Shown piece by piece: positions 32,216-41,358 of a DNA stretch of 64,000 nt. A program made the position numbers and the translations under genes. Every line of letters starts with the position of its first letter. Position 1 is the stretch's first letter. Source of the stretch: Gaiellasilicea sp963850995 (GTDB lineage: Bacteria > Actinomycetota > Thermoleophilia > Gaiellales > Gaiellaceae); assembly GCA_963850995.1 (NCBI GenBank), contig CAWKNQ010000015.1:1-64000 (forward strand). Reading direction: 5' to 3'. A model generated the notes under the pieces. The model was not told where the DNA came from. It saw only the letters and a list, made by a program, of their open reading frames with translations, and ran no database searches.

Positions 32216-33391
32216 ATGAACCTGATCCAGCTGCTGCACACCGCCGTCGAGCACGGCGCGAGCGACGTCCACCTGAAGGTCGGCCAGCCGCCGATCGTCC
32301 GCCTCGACGGCGACCTCCAGCCGCTCGCCGGCTGGCCGACGCTCGACCCGGCGCTGCTCGAGGAGGTCCTGCGCGAGGTCGGCTCGAGCGCGCCGAAGCG
32401 GCTCGCCACCTTCGAGAGCACGGGCGAGCTCGACACGGCCTTCCAGCGGCCGGGCCTGCCCCGCTTCCGCGTCAACGCGTTCCGCCAGCGCGGCGACATC
32501 TCGTTCGCCTTCCGCGTGATCCCGCGCGAGGTGCCGAGCTTCGAGGCGCTGCAGCTGCCCCCGGGCGTCGCGCGGCTCGCCGAGGAGCACCGCGGCCTCG
32601 TCCTCGTCACGGGCGCCACCGGCGCCGGCAAGACGACGACGCTCGCGGCCATGCTCGGCCACATCAACCGCACGCGGCGGCAGCACATCGTCACGATCGA
32701 GGATCCGATCGAGATCCTGCACACCGACGCGAGCTGCATCGTCAACCAGCGCGAGGTCGGGCTCGACACCGGCTCGTTCCACGAGGCCCTGCGCCGCGTG
32801 CTGCGCCAGGACCCGGACATCATCCTGATCGGCGAGCTCCGCGACGCCGAGACGGCCGAGACCGCCCTCCAGGCGGCCGAGTCGGGCCACCTCGTCTTCT
32901 CGACGATGCACACCGTCGACGCGGCCGAGACCGTCGGCCGCCTGGTCGAGTTCTTCCCCGCGATCAAGCAGCCGCAGGTGCGCTCGATCCTCGCCGGCGT
33001 CCTCAAGGGCGTCGTCAGCCAGCGGCTCCTTCCGCGCGCCAACGGCGGCCGCGTCGCCGCGGTCGAGGTGATGATCACGAACAGCCGCATCGCCGACCTG
33101 ATCCGCGAGAACAAGCCGGAGTTCATCCACGAGGCGATCGCCGACGGCACGTTCTTCGACATGCAGACGCTGTCGCGCGCCCTGATCGACCTCGTCATCG
33201 CCGGCGACGTCGACCGCGAGACCGCCGCGAACGCCGCGCCCAACCGCCACGACTTCCTGATCGCGCTCGAGCACGCGCTCAAGCAGCACGCGCTCGGGCC
33301 GGTGACCGAGGCGGACGAGGACGACGCGGTCGTCGGGCTCGTCACGACGTCCGAGTCGCCGGACGCGCTCGGCTCGCTGCGGATCGCATGA
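32216..33391 (+). CDS. pilT: PilT-family twitching-motility ATPase, paralogue 1
   Basis: 391 residues, fully open frame. N-terminal PAS-like domain with HGASDVHLKVGQPPIVRLDG, Walker A GATGAGKTTT around residues 132-141, Asp box TIEDPIEILH, Walker B DPDIILIGELRD, His box GHLVFSTMHT. The AIRNLIRE-type retraction motif appears as RIADLIRENK. This places it in PilT/PilU rather than PilB. Lies between two minor-pilin genes, with ATGA overlap to the next, and differs from the second PilT at 37,784, so this locus may encode a PilT/PilU pair of retraction motors. Cytoplasmic hexamer at the pilus base. Confidence 0.92.
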   Translation: MNLIQLLHTAVEHGASDVHLKVGQPPIVRLDGDLQPLAGWPTLDPALLEEVLREVGSSAPKRLATFESTGELDTAFQRPGLPRFRVNAFRQRGDISFAFRVIPREVPSFEALQLPPGVARLAEEHRGLVLVTGATGAGKTTTLAAMLGHINRTRRQHIVTIEDPIEILHTDASCIVNQREVGLDTGSFHEALRRVLRQDPDIILIGELRDAETAETALQAAESGHLVFSTMHTVDAAETVGRLVEFFPAIKQPQVRSILAGVLKGVVSQRLLPRANGGRVAAVEVMITNSRIADLIRENKPEFIHEAIADGTFFDMQTLSRALIDLVIAGDVDRETAANAAPNRHDFLIALEHALKQHALGPVTEADEDDAVVGLVTTSESPDALGSLRIA

Positions 33392-34260
33392 CCGGCAGGG
33401 CGCTCCGCGCCATCCGGGCCCGGCTCGTCGCGGCCGACGGCGTCACGCTCACCGAGATGCTGGTCGTGCTGGCGATCCTCGCTGATCGTCCTCGCGCGGC
33501 ATGACGACGCTGTTCGTCTCGGCGTCGAACGTCGCAGGTCGACCAGACGAACCGGGTCGAGGCGCAGCAGGAACGCGCGGCTCGCGCTCGACTCGCTGCG
33601 CCGCGAGATCCACTGCGCGATCGGCGGTCACCGCCGGTCACGTCCTCGTCGCTGCACGATCACGCTCGCCGGGCTACTGCCAGAACGCCGGCACGACGCT
33701 CCGACGTCGTTCACGCTGGTGCGCCGTCGGCGGCCGGCGCCGTACGCGCTCTGGCGCTACACGGCGACGCGTGCTCCGGCACCGGCGCGAGAAGGCCGAG
33801 TCTACGTCGCCTCCAACGCGGTCTTCACCTGCACCGCGCGACCGTCTCCGGCGCCGACGCTGCACCGGGCTGCGACCGGCGGCGCTCGGCCGGGACGTAC
33901 GTCTACGACGTCACCGCGGTCGACGCAGCGGCGACGAGACCTCGGGACGACGCGAGCATCACGTTCGCGACGCGACGACACGAACCGGTCACGGTCAGCT
34001 GGCCTGCGCTCGCGGTAGCGGTTCCTACAACGTCTACGGGCGCGACGACGGCTCGACCACGGTCGACGGTCTGCGGCTGCTCGCGATCACGACGACGACC
34101 TCGCGTACGTCGACACCGGCGCCGCGTTCGCGTCCATGGCCGCCGCCGCCGCTCGGCACGTCGGGATCTCGCTCGCCTGTCGACGTGACGCCGGCGAACG
34201 CGAGCCAGCGCTACACGCTCGCCGACGACATCGTCCTCCGGAACAGCGGCGAGAGGCTGA
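33388..34260 (+). pseudogene. PilW/PilJ-like minor pilin, disrupted by many indels
   Basis: ATG overlaps the PilT stop by four bases. The prepilin-type N-terminus is clear: VAADG followed by VTLTEMLVVLAIL, with cleavage after Gly and Glu at +5. After about 33,480 repeated single-base changes break the frame, but pilin-like pieces persist, such as MTTLFVSASNV, DQTNRVEAQQ, ARLALDSLRREIHC and near the end NASQRYTLADDIVLRNSG. Length of about 290 codons suits a large minor pilin. Same pattern of damage as the PilX-like gene. Confidence 0.6.
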
Positions 34261-34261
34261 C

Positions 34262-35010
34262 GTGCACGCAGGGCTCGCCGCCATCGCCCTCGTCCCCGGC
34301 CTCGCGCTCGGGAGCTTCCTCAACGTCGTCGCGGCGCGCGTGCCGCTGCGGCGCTCGGTCGTCAAGCCGGCGTCCGCCTGCATGAGCTGCGGCACGACGC
34401 TCGCCTGGTACGACAACATCCCGCTCGTCTCGTGGGCCATGCTCCGCGGCCGCTGCCGCTCCTGCGGCACGACGATCCCGTGGAAGTACCCGCTCGTCGA
34501 GCTCGTCACGGGACTCCTCGTGGCCGCGTGCGTCCTCGCCTTCGGGCTCACCTGGGACGCCGCCGTCGCCTCGTTCTTCTGCGCGACGCTCGTCGCCGTC
34601 TCGGTGACCGACCTCGAGCGCCGGATCATCCCGAACCGGATCGTCCTGCCCGCCGCGGCCGTCGTGCTCGCGGCGCAGACGCTGCTCCACCCCTCGCCCG
34701 AGTGGCTGATCGGCGGGCTCGCGGCGTCCGGCTTCCTCTTCATCGCCGCGCTCGCCTATCCCGGCCGGGATGGGCATGGGCGACGTCAAGCTCGCGCTGC
34801 TGCTCGGCGTCATGCTCGGCCGCGTCGCTCCCGTCGCGCTGATGGTCGCGATGGTGAGCGCGCTCGTGCCCGCCGTCGTCCTGCTCGCGCGGCACGGCCA
34901 GGCCGCGCGGAAGATGGGCATCCCGTTCGGGCCCGTTCCTCGCGTTCGGCGGCCTCGTCGGGCTCTTCGCGGGCGAGGCGATCCTCGACGCGTACCTGGG
35001 ACTGCTTTGA
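34262..35010 (+). CDS. pilD: Prepilin peptidase (PilD/PulO), two extra bases
   Basis: GTG 34262, directly after the minor pilin. Starts LVPGLALGSFLNVVAARVP, then the zinc-binding CMSCGTTLAWYDNIPLVSW and CRSCGTTI with two CxxC pairs, and TDLERRIIPNRIVLP carrying the first catalytic Asp. An extra C at about 34766 shifts the frame just before the second catalytic motif GMGMGDVKLALLLG; another at about 34932 precedes the end (FLAFGGLVGLFAGEAIL). Joined length is about 248 residues. Cleaves and usually N-methylates the pilins of this locus. The stop shares a base with the PilB start. Confidence 0.85.
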
Positions 35011-36803
35011 TGCGTCTGACGAAGATGAGCTTCGACACCCCAGACCTCCGGCTCGTCGACGACGACGGCGACGGCGACGAGCCCACGCCTGCCCCGCCGG
35101 ACGCCGGAGTCGGCGAGCGCAGCCACGCCGACCTCGTCTCCGAGGTGATCGGCGAGGCCGGCCTGCTGCCGGCGGAGAAGCTCGACCAGGTGCGCCGCCA
35201 GGCCGTCGACACCTCCTTCTCGCAGGCGCTCGTCGACGAGGGCCTCGCGAGCTCGCTCGGCGTCGCCCGCACGCTCGCCGAGCAGTACCACCTGCCGCTC
35301 GTCGACCTCGCCGTCGCCGGCGTCGACGCCGAGGCGGCGAAGACGATCGCGCTGCCGGTGCTCGAGCGCGTCTGCGCGATCCCGTTCGCGAGCGACGGCG
35401 CGACCCTCAAGGTCGCGATCACCGACCCGCAGAACGTGCAGGGCCTCGACGAGCTGCGGCTCGCGACCCAGCGCCCGATCGAGTTCTTCGTCGCAGCCAA
35501 GAGCGACGTCCTCACCGAGCTGCGCCGGCTCTCGCGCGCCTCCGAGGCGCTCAACGCCACCTTCGAGGAGGCCGCCGCCGAGGTCGAAGGCGAGGAGGAC
35601 GACCTCGAGGCCGACGACGGCATCTCCGACGCGCCGCTCGTCCGGCTCGTCAACTCGATCATCTTCCAGGCCGCCGAGGAGGGCGCGAGCGACATCCACG
35701 TCGAGCCGCAGGAGGACGAGCTCGTCGTCCGCTACCGCATCGACGGCGTCCTCCACGTCGCCCAGCGGATCCCGAAGAAGCTCACCCCGGGCGTGACCAC
35801 CCGCCTGAAGGTGCTCGCCAAGCTCGACATCGCCGAGCGGCGGAAGCCGCAGGACGGCCGCATCACGCTGACCGCCGCCGCCGCCGGCCGCATGCTCGAC
35901 ATCCGCGTCGCGACGCTGCCGACGGTCGAGGGCGAGACGGTGACGATGCGCCTGCTCGACAAGTCGCGCGAGGTGCCGACGCTCGAGTCGCTCGGGCTCT
36001 CCGAGCGGATGCGCGAGCAACTGTCCGCGATCGTCGCGAAGCCGACCGGCGCGCTGCTCGTCACCGGCCCGACCGGCTCGGGCAAGTCGACCACCCTCTA
36101 CGCGGCGCTCGCGGCGATCAGCCGCCCGGAGATCAACGTGATCACCGTCGAGGACCCGGTCGAGTACCGGCTCGGCGGGATCAAGCAGGTGCAGATCAAC
36201 CCGCGCGCCGGGCTCACGTTCGCGACCGCGCTCCGCTCGATCCTCCGCTCCGACCCCGACGTCGTCATGGTCGGCGAGGTCCGCGACGGCGAGACGGCGC
36301 GCATCTCGATCGAGGCGGCCCTCACCGGCCACCTCGTGCTCTCGACGCTGCACACGAACGACGCCCCGTCCGCGCTGACGCGGCTGAACGAGATGGGCGT
36401 CGAGCCCTTCATCACCGGCGCCGCCGTCTCGGCCGTGCTCGCGCAGCGGCTCGCGCGCAAGCTCTGCGGGCACTGCTCCGTCGAGTACCAGCCGGGGCAC
36501 GAGGAGCTGCGCTCCCTGCACGTCGACGAGGAGACGCTCGCCTCGATCGCCGGCTCGACCTTCCGCCGCCGGGTCGGCTGCGCCCGCTGCGGCAACACGG
36601 GCTACAAGGGCCGGATCGGCGTCTTCCAGCTGCTCGAGATGACGCCGCGGCTGGAGCAGCTCGCCTCGGCGAACGCGCCCCGCGAGGAGATCGAGCGCGC
36701 CGCGTACTCCGACGGGATGCGCTCGCTCTGGCACGACGGCGTCGCCAAGGTCGCCGCCGGGGTCACGACGGTCGAAGAGCTCGCCCGCGTCTGCACCGTC
36801 TGA
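35010..36803 (+). CDS. pilB: PilB-type pilus extension ATPase
   Basis: 597 residues from ATG 35010. N-terminal MshEN-type domains (SHADLVSEVIGEAGLLPAEK, SQALVDEGLASSLGVARTLA), the region that binds c-di-GMP in some PilB/MshE proteins. Then EGASDIHVEPQEDELVVRYR, Walker A GPTGSGKST at about 352-360, TVEDPVEYRLGGIKQVQIN, Walker B DPDVVMVGEVRDGETA, His box GHLVLSTLHTNDAPSA and a zinc tetracysteine LCGHC / CARCGNTGYKGR. Drives pilus polymerisation. The GGDEF/HD-GYP protein at 61,586 could link c-di-GMP to this motor, which is inference. Confidence 0.95.
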   Translation: MRLTKMSFDTPDLRLVDDDGDGDEPTPAPPDAGVGERSHADLVSEVIGEAGLLPAEKLDQVRRQAVDTSFSQALVDEGLASSLGVARTLAEQYHLPLVDLAVAGVDAEAAKTIALPVLERVCAIPFASDGATLKVAITDPQNVQGLDELRLATQRPIEFFVAAKSDVLTELRRLSRASEALNATFEEAAAEVEGEEDDLEADDGISDAPLVRLVNSIIFQAAEEGASDIHVEPQEDELVVRYRIDGVLHVAQRIPKKLTPGVTTRLKVLAKLDIAERRKPQDGRITLTAAAAGRMLDIRVATLPTVEGETVTMRLLDKSREVPTLESLGLSERMREQLSAIVAKPTGALLVTGPTGSGKSTTLYAALAAISRPEINVITVEDPVEYRLGGIKQVQINPRAGLTFATALRSILRSDPDVVMVGEVRDGETARISIEAALTGHLVLSTLHTNDAPSALTRLNEMGVEPFITGAAVSAVLAQRLARKLCGHCSVEYQPGHEELRSLHVDEETLASIAGSTFRRRVGCARCGNTGYKGRIGVFQLLEMTPRLEQLASANAPREEIERAAYSDGMRSLWHDGVAKVAAGVTTVEELARVCTV

Positions 36804-36815
36804 GCCCGCCTGATC

Positions 36816-36854
36816 ACCCGTCCGGGGGTAGTCACGCGTGGGGTGCGGCCGATA
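36816..36854 (+). promoter_or_regulatory. Pilus-locus promoter with dyad (copy 2)
   Basis: ACCC-GTCC-GGGGGT at 36,816-36,829, then 20 bases, then CGATA at 36,850-36,854, nine bases before the ATG at 36,863. Same arrangement as at 30,407 and 37,142. Confidence 0.5.
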
Positions 36855-36862
36855 GTGGGGAC

Positions 36863-37117
36863 ATGGAGACTGCGGCTCCCCTCCTCGACGACGCGTCTGC
36901 CGGCTGGCAGGTCACGCGCGACGGCGTCCTCGTCGCGAGCGTGACCACGCGCCCCGACGGGGCGGGAGTCGTCGTCGCCACGCAGGTCTACGGCGAGGCG
37001 AGCGACGCCGAGCGGATCCGTCCCTACCGGTTCGCCGACCGGGACGCCGCCGACGCGTTCGTGCGCGACCTCGTCGCCTCGTTCTCGTACCTCGGCTGCC
37101 AGGTCGCGCGCGCGTAG
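36863..37117 (+). CDS. Small conserved-looking protein inside the pilus locus
   Basis: 84 residues, ATG start, own promoter-like dyad just upstream. Soluble alpha/beta pattern: SAGWQVTRDGVLVASVTT, GVVVATQVYGEASDAERI, YRFADRDAADAFVRDLVASF, ending YLGCQVARA. No family recognised. Its position between the PilB and PilA genes, and a promoter of the same type as theirs, suggest co-regulation with pilus assembly. Confidence 0.6.
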   Translation: METAAPLLDDASAGWQVTRDGVLVASVTTRPDGAGVVVATQVYGEASDAERIRPYRFADRDAADAFVRDLVASFSYLGCQVARA

Positions 37118-37141
37118 TCACCCCTTCGAGGGAGGCGAGAT

Positions 37142-37182
37142 ACCCCGAAAGGGGGTGACCGCATCCCCCGCGGTGGGCGATA
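37142..37182 (+). promoter_or_regulatory. Major pilin promoter with dyad (copy 3)
   Basis: ACCCC-GAAA-GGGGGT at 37,142-37,156, then 21 bases, then CGATA at 37,178-37,182; the pilin ATG is at 37,226. A further CACCCCTTCGAGGG lies just upstream. Confidence 0.55.
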
Positions 37183-37225
37183 TCAGATGAGTTCCGTTCA
37201 ACGACGCACGACGAAGGAGAAAGGC

Positions 37226-37636
37226 ATGACCAAGCTTCGCCAGCGGCTGCAGCGCGAGGAGGGCTTCACCCTCATCGAGCTTCTGGTCGTCATCGTCATC
37301 ATCGGGATCCTGCTCGCGATCGCAGTCCCGTCGTACCTCGGCTTCAAGGATCGCGCGAACGAGAAGGCCGCGCAGGCGAACGTCCGCGCGGCGGTCCCGT
37401 CGGCGGAGGCGTACTACGCCGACCACGGCACGTACACGTACGCCGGCATGACGCGCGCCGACTCTGCCGGTCGATCGACAGCGGGCTCTCGCTCGACGTC
37501 GCTGACGGCTCCGGCAGCCACGCGTCGACCTCGTACTGCCTCGACGCGACACGGTCGGGCGACGCGACGTGCGCAGCGTCGTACGGCCTCGGTGCCGCTC
37601 GGCGGCGACTACGACGCAGACCGGCCCTGCACGTAG
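37226..37636 (+). CDS. pilA: Type IV major pilin, C-terminal half with indels
   Basis: ATG 37226 preceded by GAAGGAG. Leader MTKLRQRLQREEG, cleavage before Phe of FTLIELLVVIVIIGILLAIA with Glu+5, then VPSYLGFKDRANEKAAQANV, AVPSAEAYYADHGTYTYAGM: the standard long helix and start of the globular head. After about 37,465 extra bases break the frame; SIDSGLSLDVADGSGSHAST and SYCLDATRSGDATCAASYGL follow in another frame, with a final GGDYDADRPCT and stop at 37,636. About 135 residues. Paired cysteines of the head are present. Own promoter with the G-tract dyad. Confidence 0.88.
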   Translation: MTKLRQRLQREEGFTLIELLVVIVIIGILLAIAVPSYLGFKDRANEKAAQANVRAAVPSAEAYYADHGTYTYAGMTRADSAGRSTAGSRSTSLTAPAATRRPRTASTRHGRATRRAQRRTASVPLGGDYDADRPCT

Positions 37637-37783
37637 CGACTCGCGTGCGACGCAGCCGTCGACGGCGTAGCGGCGTCGCAGCAGGCCAGCGTCGACTCGC
37701 GCTGCAGCGAGGGGCGCGGCTCGTCCGCGCTCGCCTCGCATCGACTCAAGCCGAAGCCGCCAAGTGTCGAAAGGAAGCAGCGT

Positions 37784-38923
37784 GTGGCGAACACTTTGCA
37801 ATCGATTGACGAGCTGCTGGGCGTGATGGTCGAGCACAACGCCTCCGACCTCCACCTCGCCGCCGGATCGCCGCCCGTGATCCGGGTCAACGGCCGCCTG
37901 CAGCGGGTGCCGGGGCTCGACAAGCTCGTCCCCGAGGACACGCGCACGATCGTCTACCGGATCCTCTCGACCGAGCAGCAGAAGACGCTCGAGACGCGCC
38001 GGCAGATCGACTTCTCCTACGAGATTCCGGGCGTCGCGCGCTTCCGCGTCAACGCCTACTTCCAGCGCACGAGCGTCGGCGCCGCCTTCCGCCTCGTCCC
38101 GGCCGAGATCAAGTCGCTCGAGCAGCTCGCGCTGCCGGAGCGGCTCTACGAGCTCGCCGACATGGCGCGCGGCCTGATCCTCGTCACCGGCCCGACCGGC
38201 TCGGGCAAGTCGACGACGCTCGCGGCGCTGCTCGACCACATCAACCAGACCCGGCACGAGCACATCCTCACGATCGAGGACCCGATCGAGTTCCTGCACA
38301 AGCACAAGAGCTGCATCGTCAACCAGCGCGAGATCGGCTTCGACGCGACGACGTTCGCCGACTCGCTGCGCTCCGCGCTCCGCCAGGACCCGGACGTGAT
38401 CCTCGTCGGCGAGATGCGCGACCTCGAGACGATCGGGACCGCGCTCACCGCCGCCGAGACCGGCCACCTCGTCTTCGCGACGCTGCACACCCAGAGCGCG
38501 CCGCAGACGATCGACCGCATCATCGACGTCTTCCCCGCCGGGCAGCAGGACCAGGTGCGGGCCCAGCTCGCCGGGACGCTGCAGGGGATCGTGACCCAGA
38601 ACCTCGTCCCCACCGCCGACGGCAACGGCCGCGTGCCCGCGCTGGAGATCCTGATGCCCGACGACGCCGTCCGGAACCTGATCCGCCAGGCGAAGATCGA
38701 GCAGGTCTACTCGGTGATGCAGACGAGCTCCTCGCGCGGCATGCAGACGATGGAGCAGTCGCTCGCCGACCTCGCCATGCGGCGAGTGATCACGTCCGAC
38801 ATCGCCTTCTCGCGCTCGACGCGCCCCGAGCAGCTGCAAGGCCTGCTCGAGCGCGCCGGCTACACCGACCTCGCTTCTTTCAACCCCTCGAGCAACGGCC
38901 TCGTTCTGGCCGCGGAGGCATAG
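37784..38923 (+). CDS. pilT: PilT twitching-motility retraction ATPase, paralogue 2
   Basis: 379 residues, GTG start with AAAGGAAG upstream. HNASDLHLAAGSPPVIRVNG, Walker A GPTGSGKSTT at about 137, TIEDPIEFLHKHKSCIVNQR, Walker B DPDVILVGEMRDLETI, His box GHLVFATLHTQSAPQT, and the canonical PilT retraction motif region AVRNLIRQAKIEQVYSVMQT followed by GMQTMEQSLADL. It matches canonical PilT better than the paralogue at 32,216. First gene of the block PilT-PilM-PilN-PilO-SPOR-PilV-PilC. Confidence 0.94.
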   Translation: MANTLQSIDELLGVMVEHNASDLHLAAGSPPVIRVNGRLQRVPGLDKLVPEDTRTIVYRILSTEQQKTLETRRQIDFSYEIPGVARFRVNAYFQRTSVGAAFRLVPAEIKSLEQLALPERLYELADMARGLILVTGPTGSGKSTTLAALLDHINQTRHEHILTIEDPIEFLHKHKSCIVNQREIGFDATTFADSLRSALRQDPDVILVGEMRDLETIGTALTAAETGHLVFATLHTQSAPQTIDRIIDVFPAGQQDQVRAQLAGTLQGIVTQNLVPTADGNGRVPALEILMPDDAVRNLIRQAKIEQVYSVMQTSSSRGMQTMEQSLADLAMRRVITSDIAFSRSTRPEQLQGLLERAGYTDLASFNPSSNGLVLAAEA

Positions 38924-38926
38924 ACG

Positions 38927-40082
38927 ATGGACCTGAAGAAAGAGATCAAGCTGTCCGACCTCGTTCCGAGGCGGAAGCGGAAGCCCCGCGGCGCCAGCGT
39001 CGCGGCGCCGGCCAAGCCCAAGCGGCGCGCCGGCAAGCAGGAGCTCGTCGGCCTCAAGGTCGGCGCCTCGCAGCTCGCCGCCTCGCACGTCGTCAACAAC
39101 GGCTCGGCGAAGCTCGTCAAGGTGGCGCGCCGACCGCTCGAGCGCGGCGTCGTCGTCGGCGGCGAGGTGCGCGACGTTGCTGCGCTCGCGCAGGCGCTCG
39201 ACGCGCTCTTCGCGGAGCACAAGCTGCCGCGCCGCGGCGTTCGCCTCGGGCTCGCGACGAACCGGATCGGCGTGCGCGCCTTCGACGTCGACGGGATCGC
39301 CGACGAGCGCCAGCTCGACAACGCGATCCGCTTCCGCGCCCACGAGGAAGTCGCGATCCCGATCGACCAGGCCCTGCTCGACTACCACGTCGTCGGCGAG
39401 ACCGCCGACGAGGCCGGCAACGTCTCCCGCCGGATCCTGATGGCGGCGGCGTACCGCGAGTCGGTCGACCGCTTCGTCGCTGCCTGCCGGGCCGCGAACG
39501 TGGAGCTCGCCGGCATCGACCTGGAGGCGTTCGCGCTCCTGCGCGCGGTCGCGCCCGCCGGGCAGTCCGCGGCCGAGAAGCCGGTGGCCCTCGTCGCCGT
39601 CTCGCTCGGTCACGACCGCTCGACCCTCGCCATCTCCGACGGCACCGTCTGCGAGTTCACGCGCGTGCTCGAGTGGGGCGGCGGGAAGCTCGAGTCGGCG
39701 GTCGCGTTCGACCTCGGCGTCACGCCCGACGAGGCCCGCGAGCTGCTGCTCCGCGTCTCGCTCGAGGACGCCGCGGAGCTCGACGCGCAGTCTGCGTCGG
39801 TGCGACAGGCCGTCCGCGGCGAGCTGCAGAAGCTCGCCCGCGAGCTCGTCGCCTCGCTCCAGTTCTACCAGTCCCAGTCGGGCTCGCTCGCGATCTCGGA
39901 GATCCTCGTCTCCGGCGGGACGAGCCGGATTCCCGGGCCTGCCGGAGGAGCTCCAGCGCCTCACGCGCGTGGGCGTCCGCCGCGCCGACCCGCTCGCCCA
40001 TGTGGACGCGCCGGCCGACGTGCAGGCGCGTGACGACCTCGCTTCGCTCGCGATCGCGATCGGACTGGGGGTGGAGGCCTGA
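38927..40082 (+). CDS. pilM: PilM-like actin-fold pilus assembly protein, one extra base
   Basis: Starts three bases after the PilT stop. About 45 basic, proline-rich residues precede the actin-like fold (LVGLKVGASQLAASHVV, GVRLGLATNRIGVRAFDVDG, AIRFRAHEEVAIPIDQALLD, VALVAVSLGHDRSTLAISDG, EILVSGGTSRIPG). An extra C at 39,938 shifts the frame just before the last 45 residues (LPEELQRLTRVGVRRADPLA to the TGA at 40,080-40,082). Joined length about 384 residues. PilM binds the cytoplasmic tail of PilN and couples motors to the inner-membrane complex. The PilN ATG shares a base with its stop. Confidence 0.88.
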
Positions 40083-40723
40083 TGCAAGCCGTCAACCTTC
40101 TTCCGCTCGACGCTCGTCCCGGCAGCCGCTGGCTCGCGGCAGGCCGCGAGGCTTCCGCGCGCCGCGTCCTCTCCGGGGCCGGTATCACCGCGGGCGTCCT
40201 CGCCCTGTCGTTCGGCGGTCTCTTCATCCACCAGCGGGGCGTCGTCGACGATCGCCGCTCGGCGCTGCACGACGTCGAGACGCGGCTCGTCGCCGCGCAG
40301 GCGCGGGCGGCCGAGGTGCAGGCCGCCCAGGCGGCCAGCGCAGCGCGGCTGACCGCGTTCCAGACCGTCGTCGCCCAGCGGCTCGCCTGGGAGGACGTCC
40401 TGCGTGACCTCTCCCGCGTGCTTCCCGCCAACGTCTGGCTGCAGAGCCTGAACGCGACCTCGCCGTCGCCGACCGCCACTGCGGCGGGTGCTGCGGCTCC
40501 GGTCGCGGCGTCGACGCCGGCGGCCGCTCCGGCTGCAACGCCGGTCGGCTTCACCGTCACCGGCAGCGCCGACTCGCAGGTGCGGGTCGCGCAGGTGCTC
40601 GACCGGCTGGCGCTCCTCCCCTGGCTGTCGAACGTGACGCTGCAGTCGAGCGTCCGCGGCGGCGAAGGGTCGTCCGTGCAGTTCACGATCGGAGCGACTC
40701 TCGGCTCCACTGGAGGTCGATGA
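40082..40723 (+). CDS. pilN: PilN-like inner-membrane pilus protein
   Basis: 213 residues. The short cytoplasmic tail MQAVNLLPLDARPGSRW carries the NLLP motif that PilN uses to bind PilM. One membrane helix (AGITAGVLALSFGGLFI), a coiled-coil (RRSALHDVETRLVAAQARAA), then WEDVLRDLSRVLPANVWLQS and a Pro/Ala-rich linker before a ferredoxin-like end (VGFTVTGSADSQVRVAQVLD). Overlaps the PilO start by four bases. Confidence 0.9.
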   Translation: MQAVNLLPLDARPGSRWLAAGREASARRVLSGAGITAGVLALSFGGLFIHQRGVVDDRRSALHDVETRLVAAQARAAEVQAAQAASAARLTAFQTVVAQRLAWEDVLRDLSRVLPANVWLQSLNATSPSPTATAAGAAAPVAASTPAAAPAATPVGFTVTGSADSQVRVAQVLDRLALLPWLSNVTLQSSVRGGEGSSVQFTIGATLGSTGGR

Positions 40724-41358
40724 TGATCGAGCGCCTCAACGGCCGTGTGGCCATCGCTGTTGCCGCGGCCGGGCTCCTGCTCGTCGCGCTGGTCGGCTGG
40801 TTCGGCGTCGTCTCGCCGCAGCGGTCGAAGGCGGCGGAGCTGTCCGTGAAGATCGACGACGCCAATGTGCAGCTCGTAACCGCGCAGGCGCTCGTCCGCG
40901 GGCAGGCCCTGCTCCAGAGCAAGGCGGAGCTCGCCACGCTGAAGACGGCGATTCCCGAGGAAGTCGAGATGCCGGCGATCCTGCGGCAGCTCTCGAAGGC
41001 GTCGGCGCGCTCGCGTGTCCGCATCACCGGGATCACACCCGGGGCGGCCGTCGCGTCCGGTGCGTCCAACGTCGTGCCGATCAACGTCACGGTCGAGGGC
41101 CGCTACTTCGGGCTGCGCAACTTCCTGCGGCTGCTGCGCGCGAGCGCCGACCTCCGCGGCGAGAACGTGAAGGCGTCCGGACGGCTCTTCGCCGTCGACT
41201 CGATCCAGTTCACGGGCGGCGGCACGACCGGCAACCTGGTGAACGCGACCCTCGCGGTCACGGCGTTCGCCTTCCCGGAGGCCGCCGCACCGCCCACGGC
41301 GGCAGGGACGCTCTCCGCTCCCTCCGACGCCGAGGTGGCGGAGGCGGCGGGCAAGTGA
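40720..41358 (+). CDS. pilO: PilO-like inner-membrane pilus protein
   Basis: 212 residues. Short N-terminus, one membrane helix (VAIAVAAAGLLLVALVGWFG), a coiled-coil with VSPQRSKAAELSVKIDDANV, and a ferredoxin-like domain (MPAILRQLSKASARSRVRIT, VPINVTVEGRYFGLRNFLRL). Forms the periplasmic-side dimer with PilN in known systems. C-terminal Ala/Pro-rich tail. Coupled to both neighbours by four-base overlaps. Confidence 0.88.
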   Translation: MMIERLNGRVAIAVAAAGLLLVALVGWFGVVSPQRSKAAELSVKIDDANVQLVTAQALVRGQALLQSKAELATLKTAIPEEVEMPAILRQLSKASARSRVRITGITPGAAVASGASNVVPINVTVEGRYFGLRNFLRLLRASADLRGENVKASGRLFAVDSIQFTGGGTTGNLVNATLAVTAFAFPEAAAPPTAAGTLSAPSDAEVAEAAGK

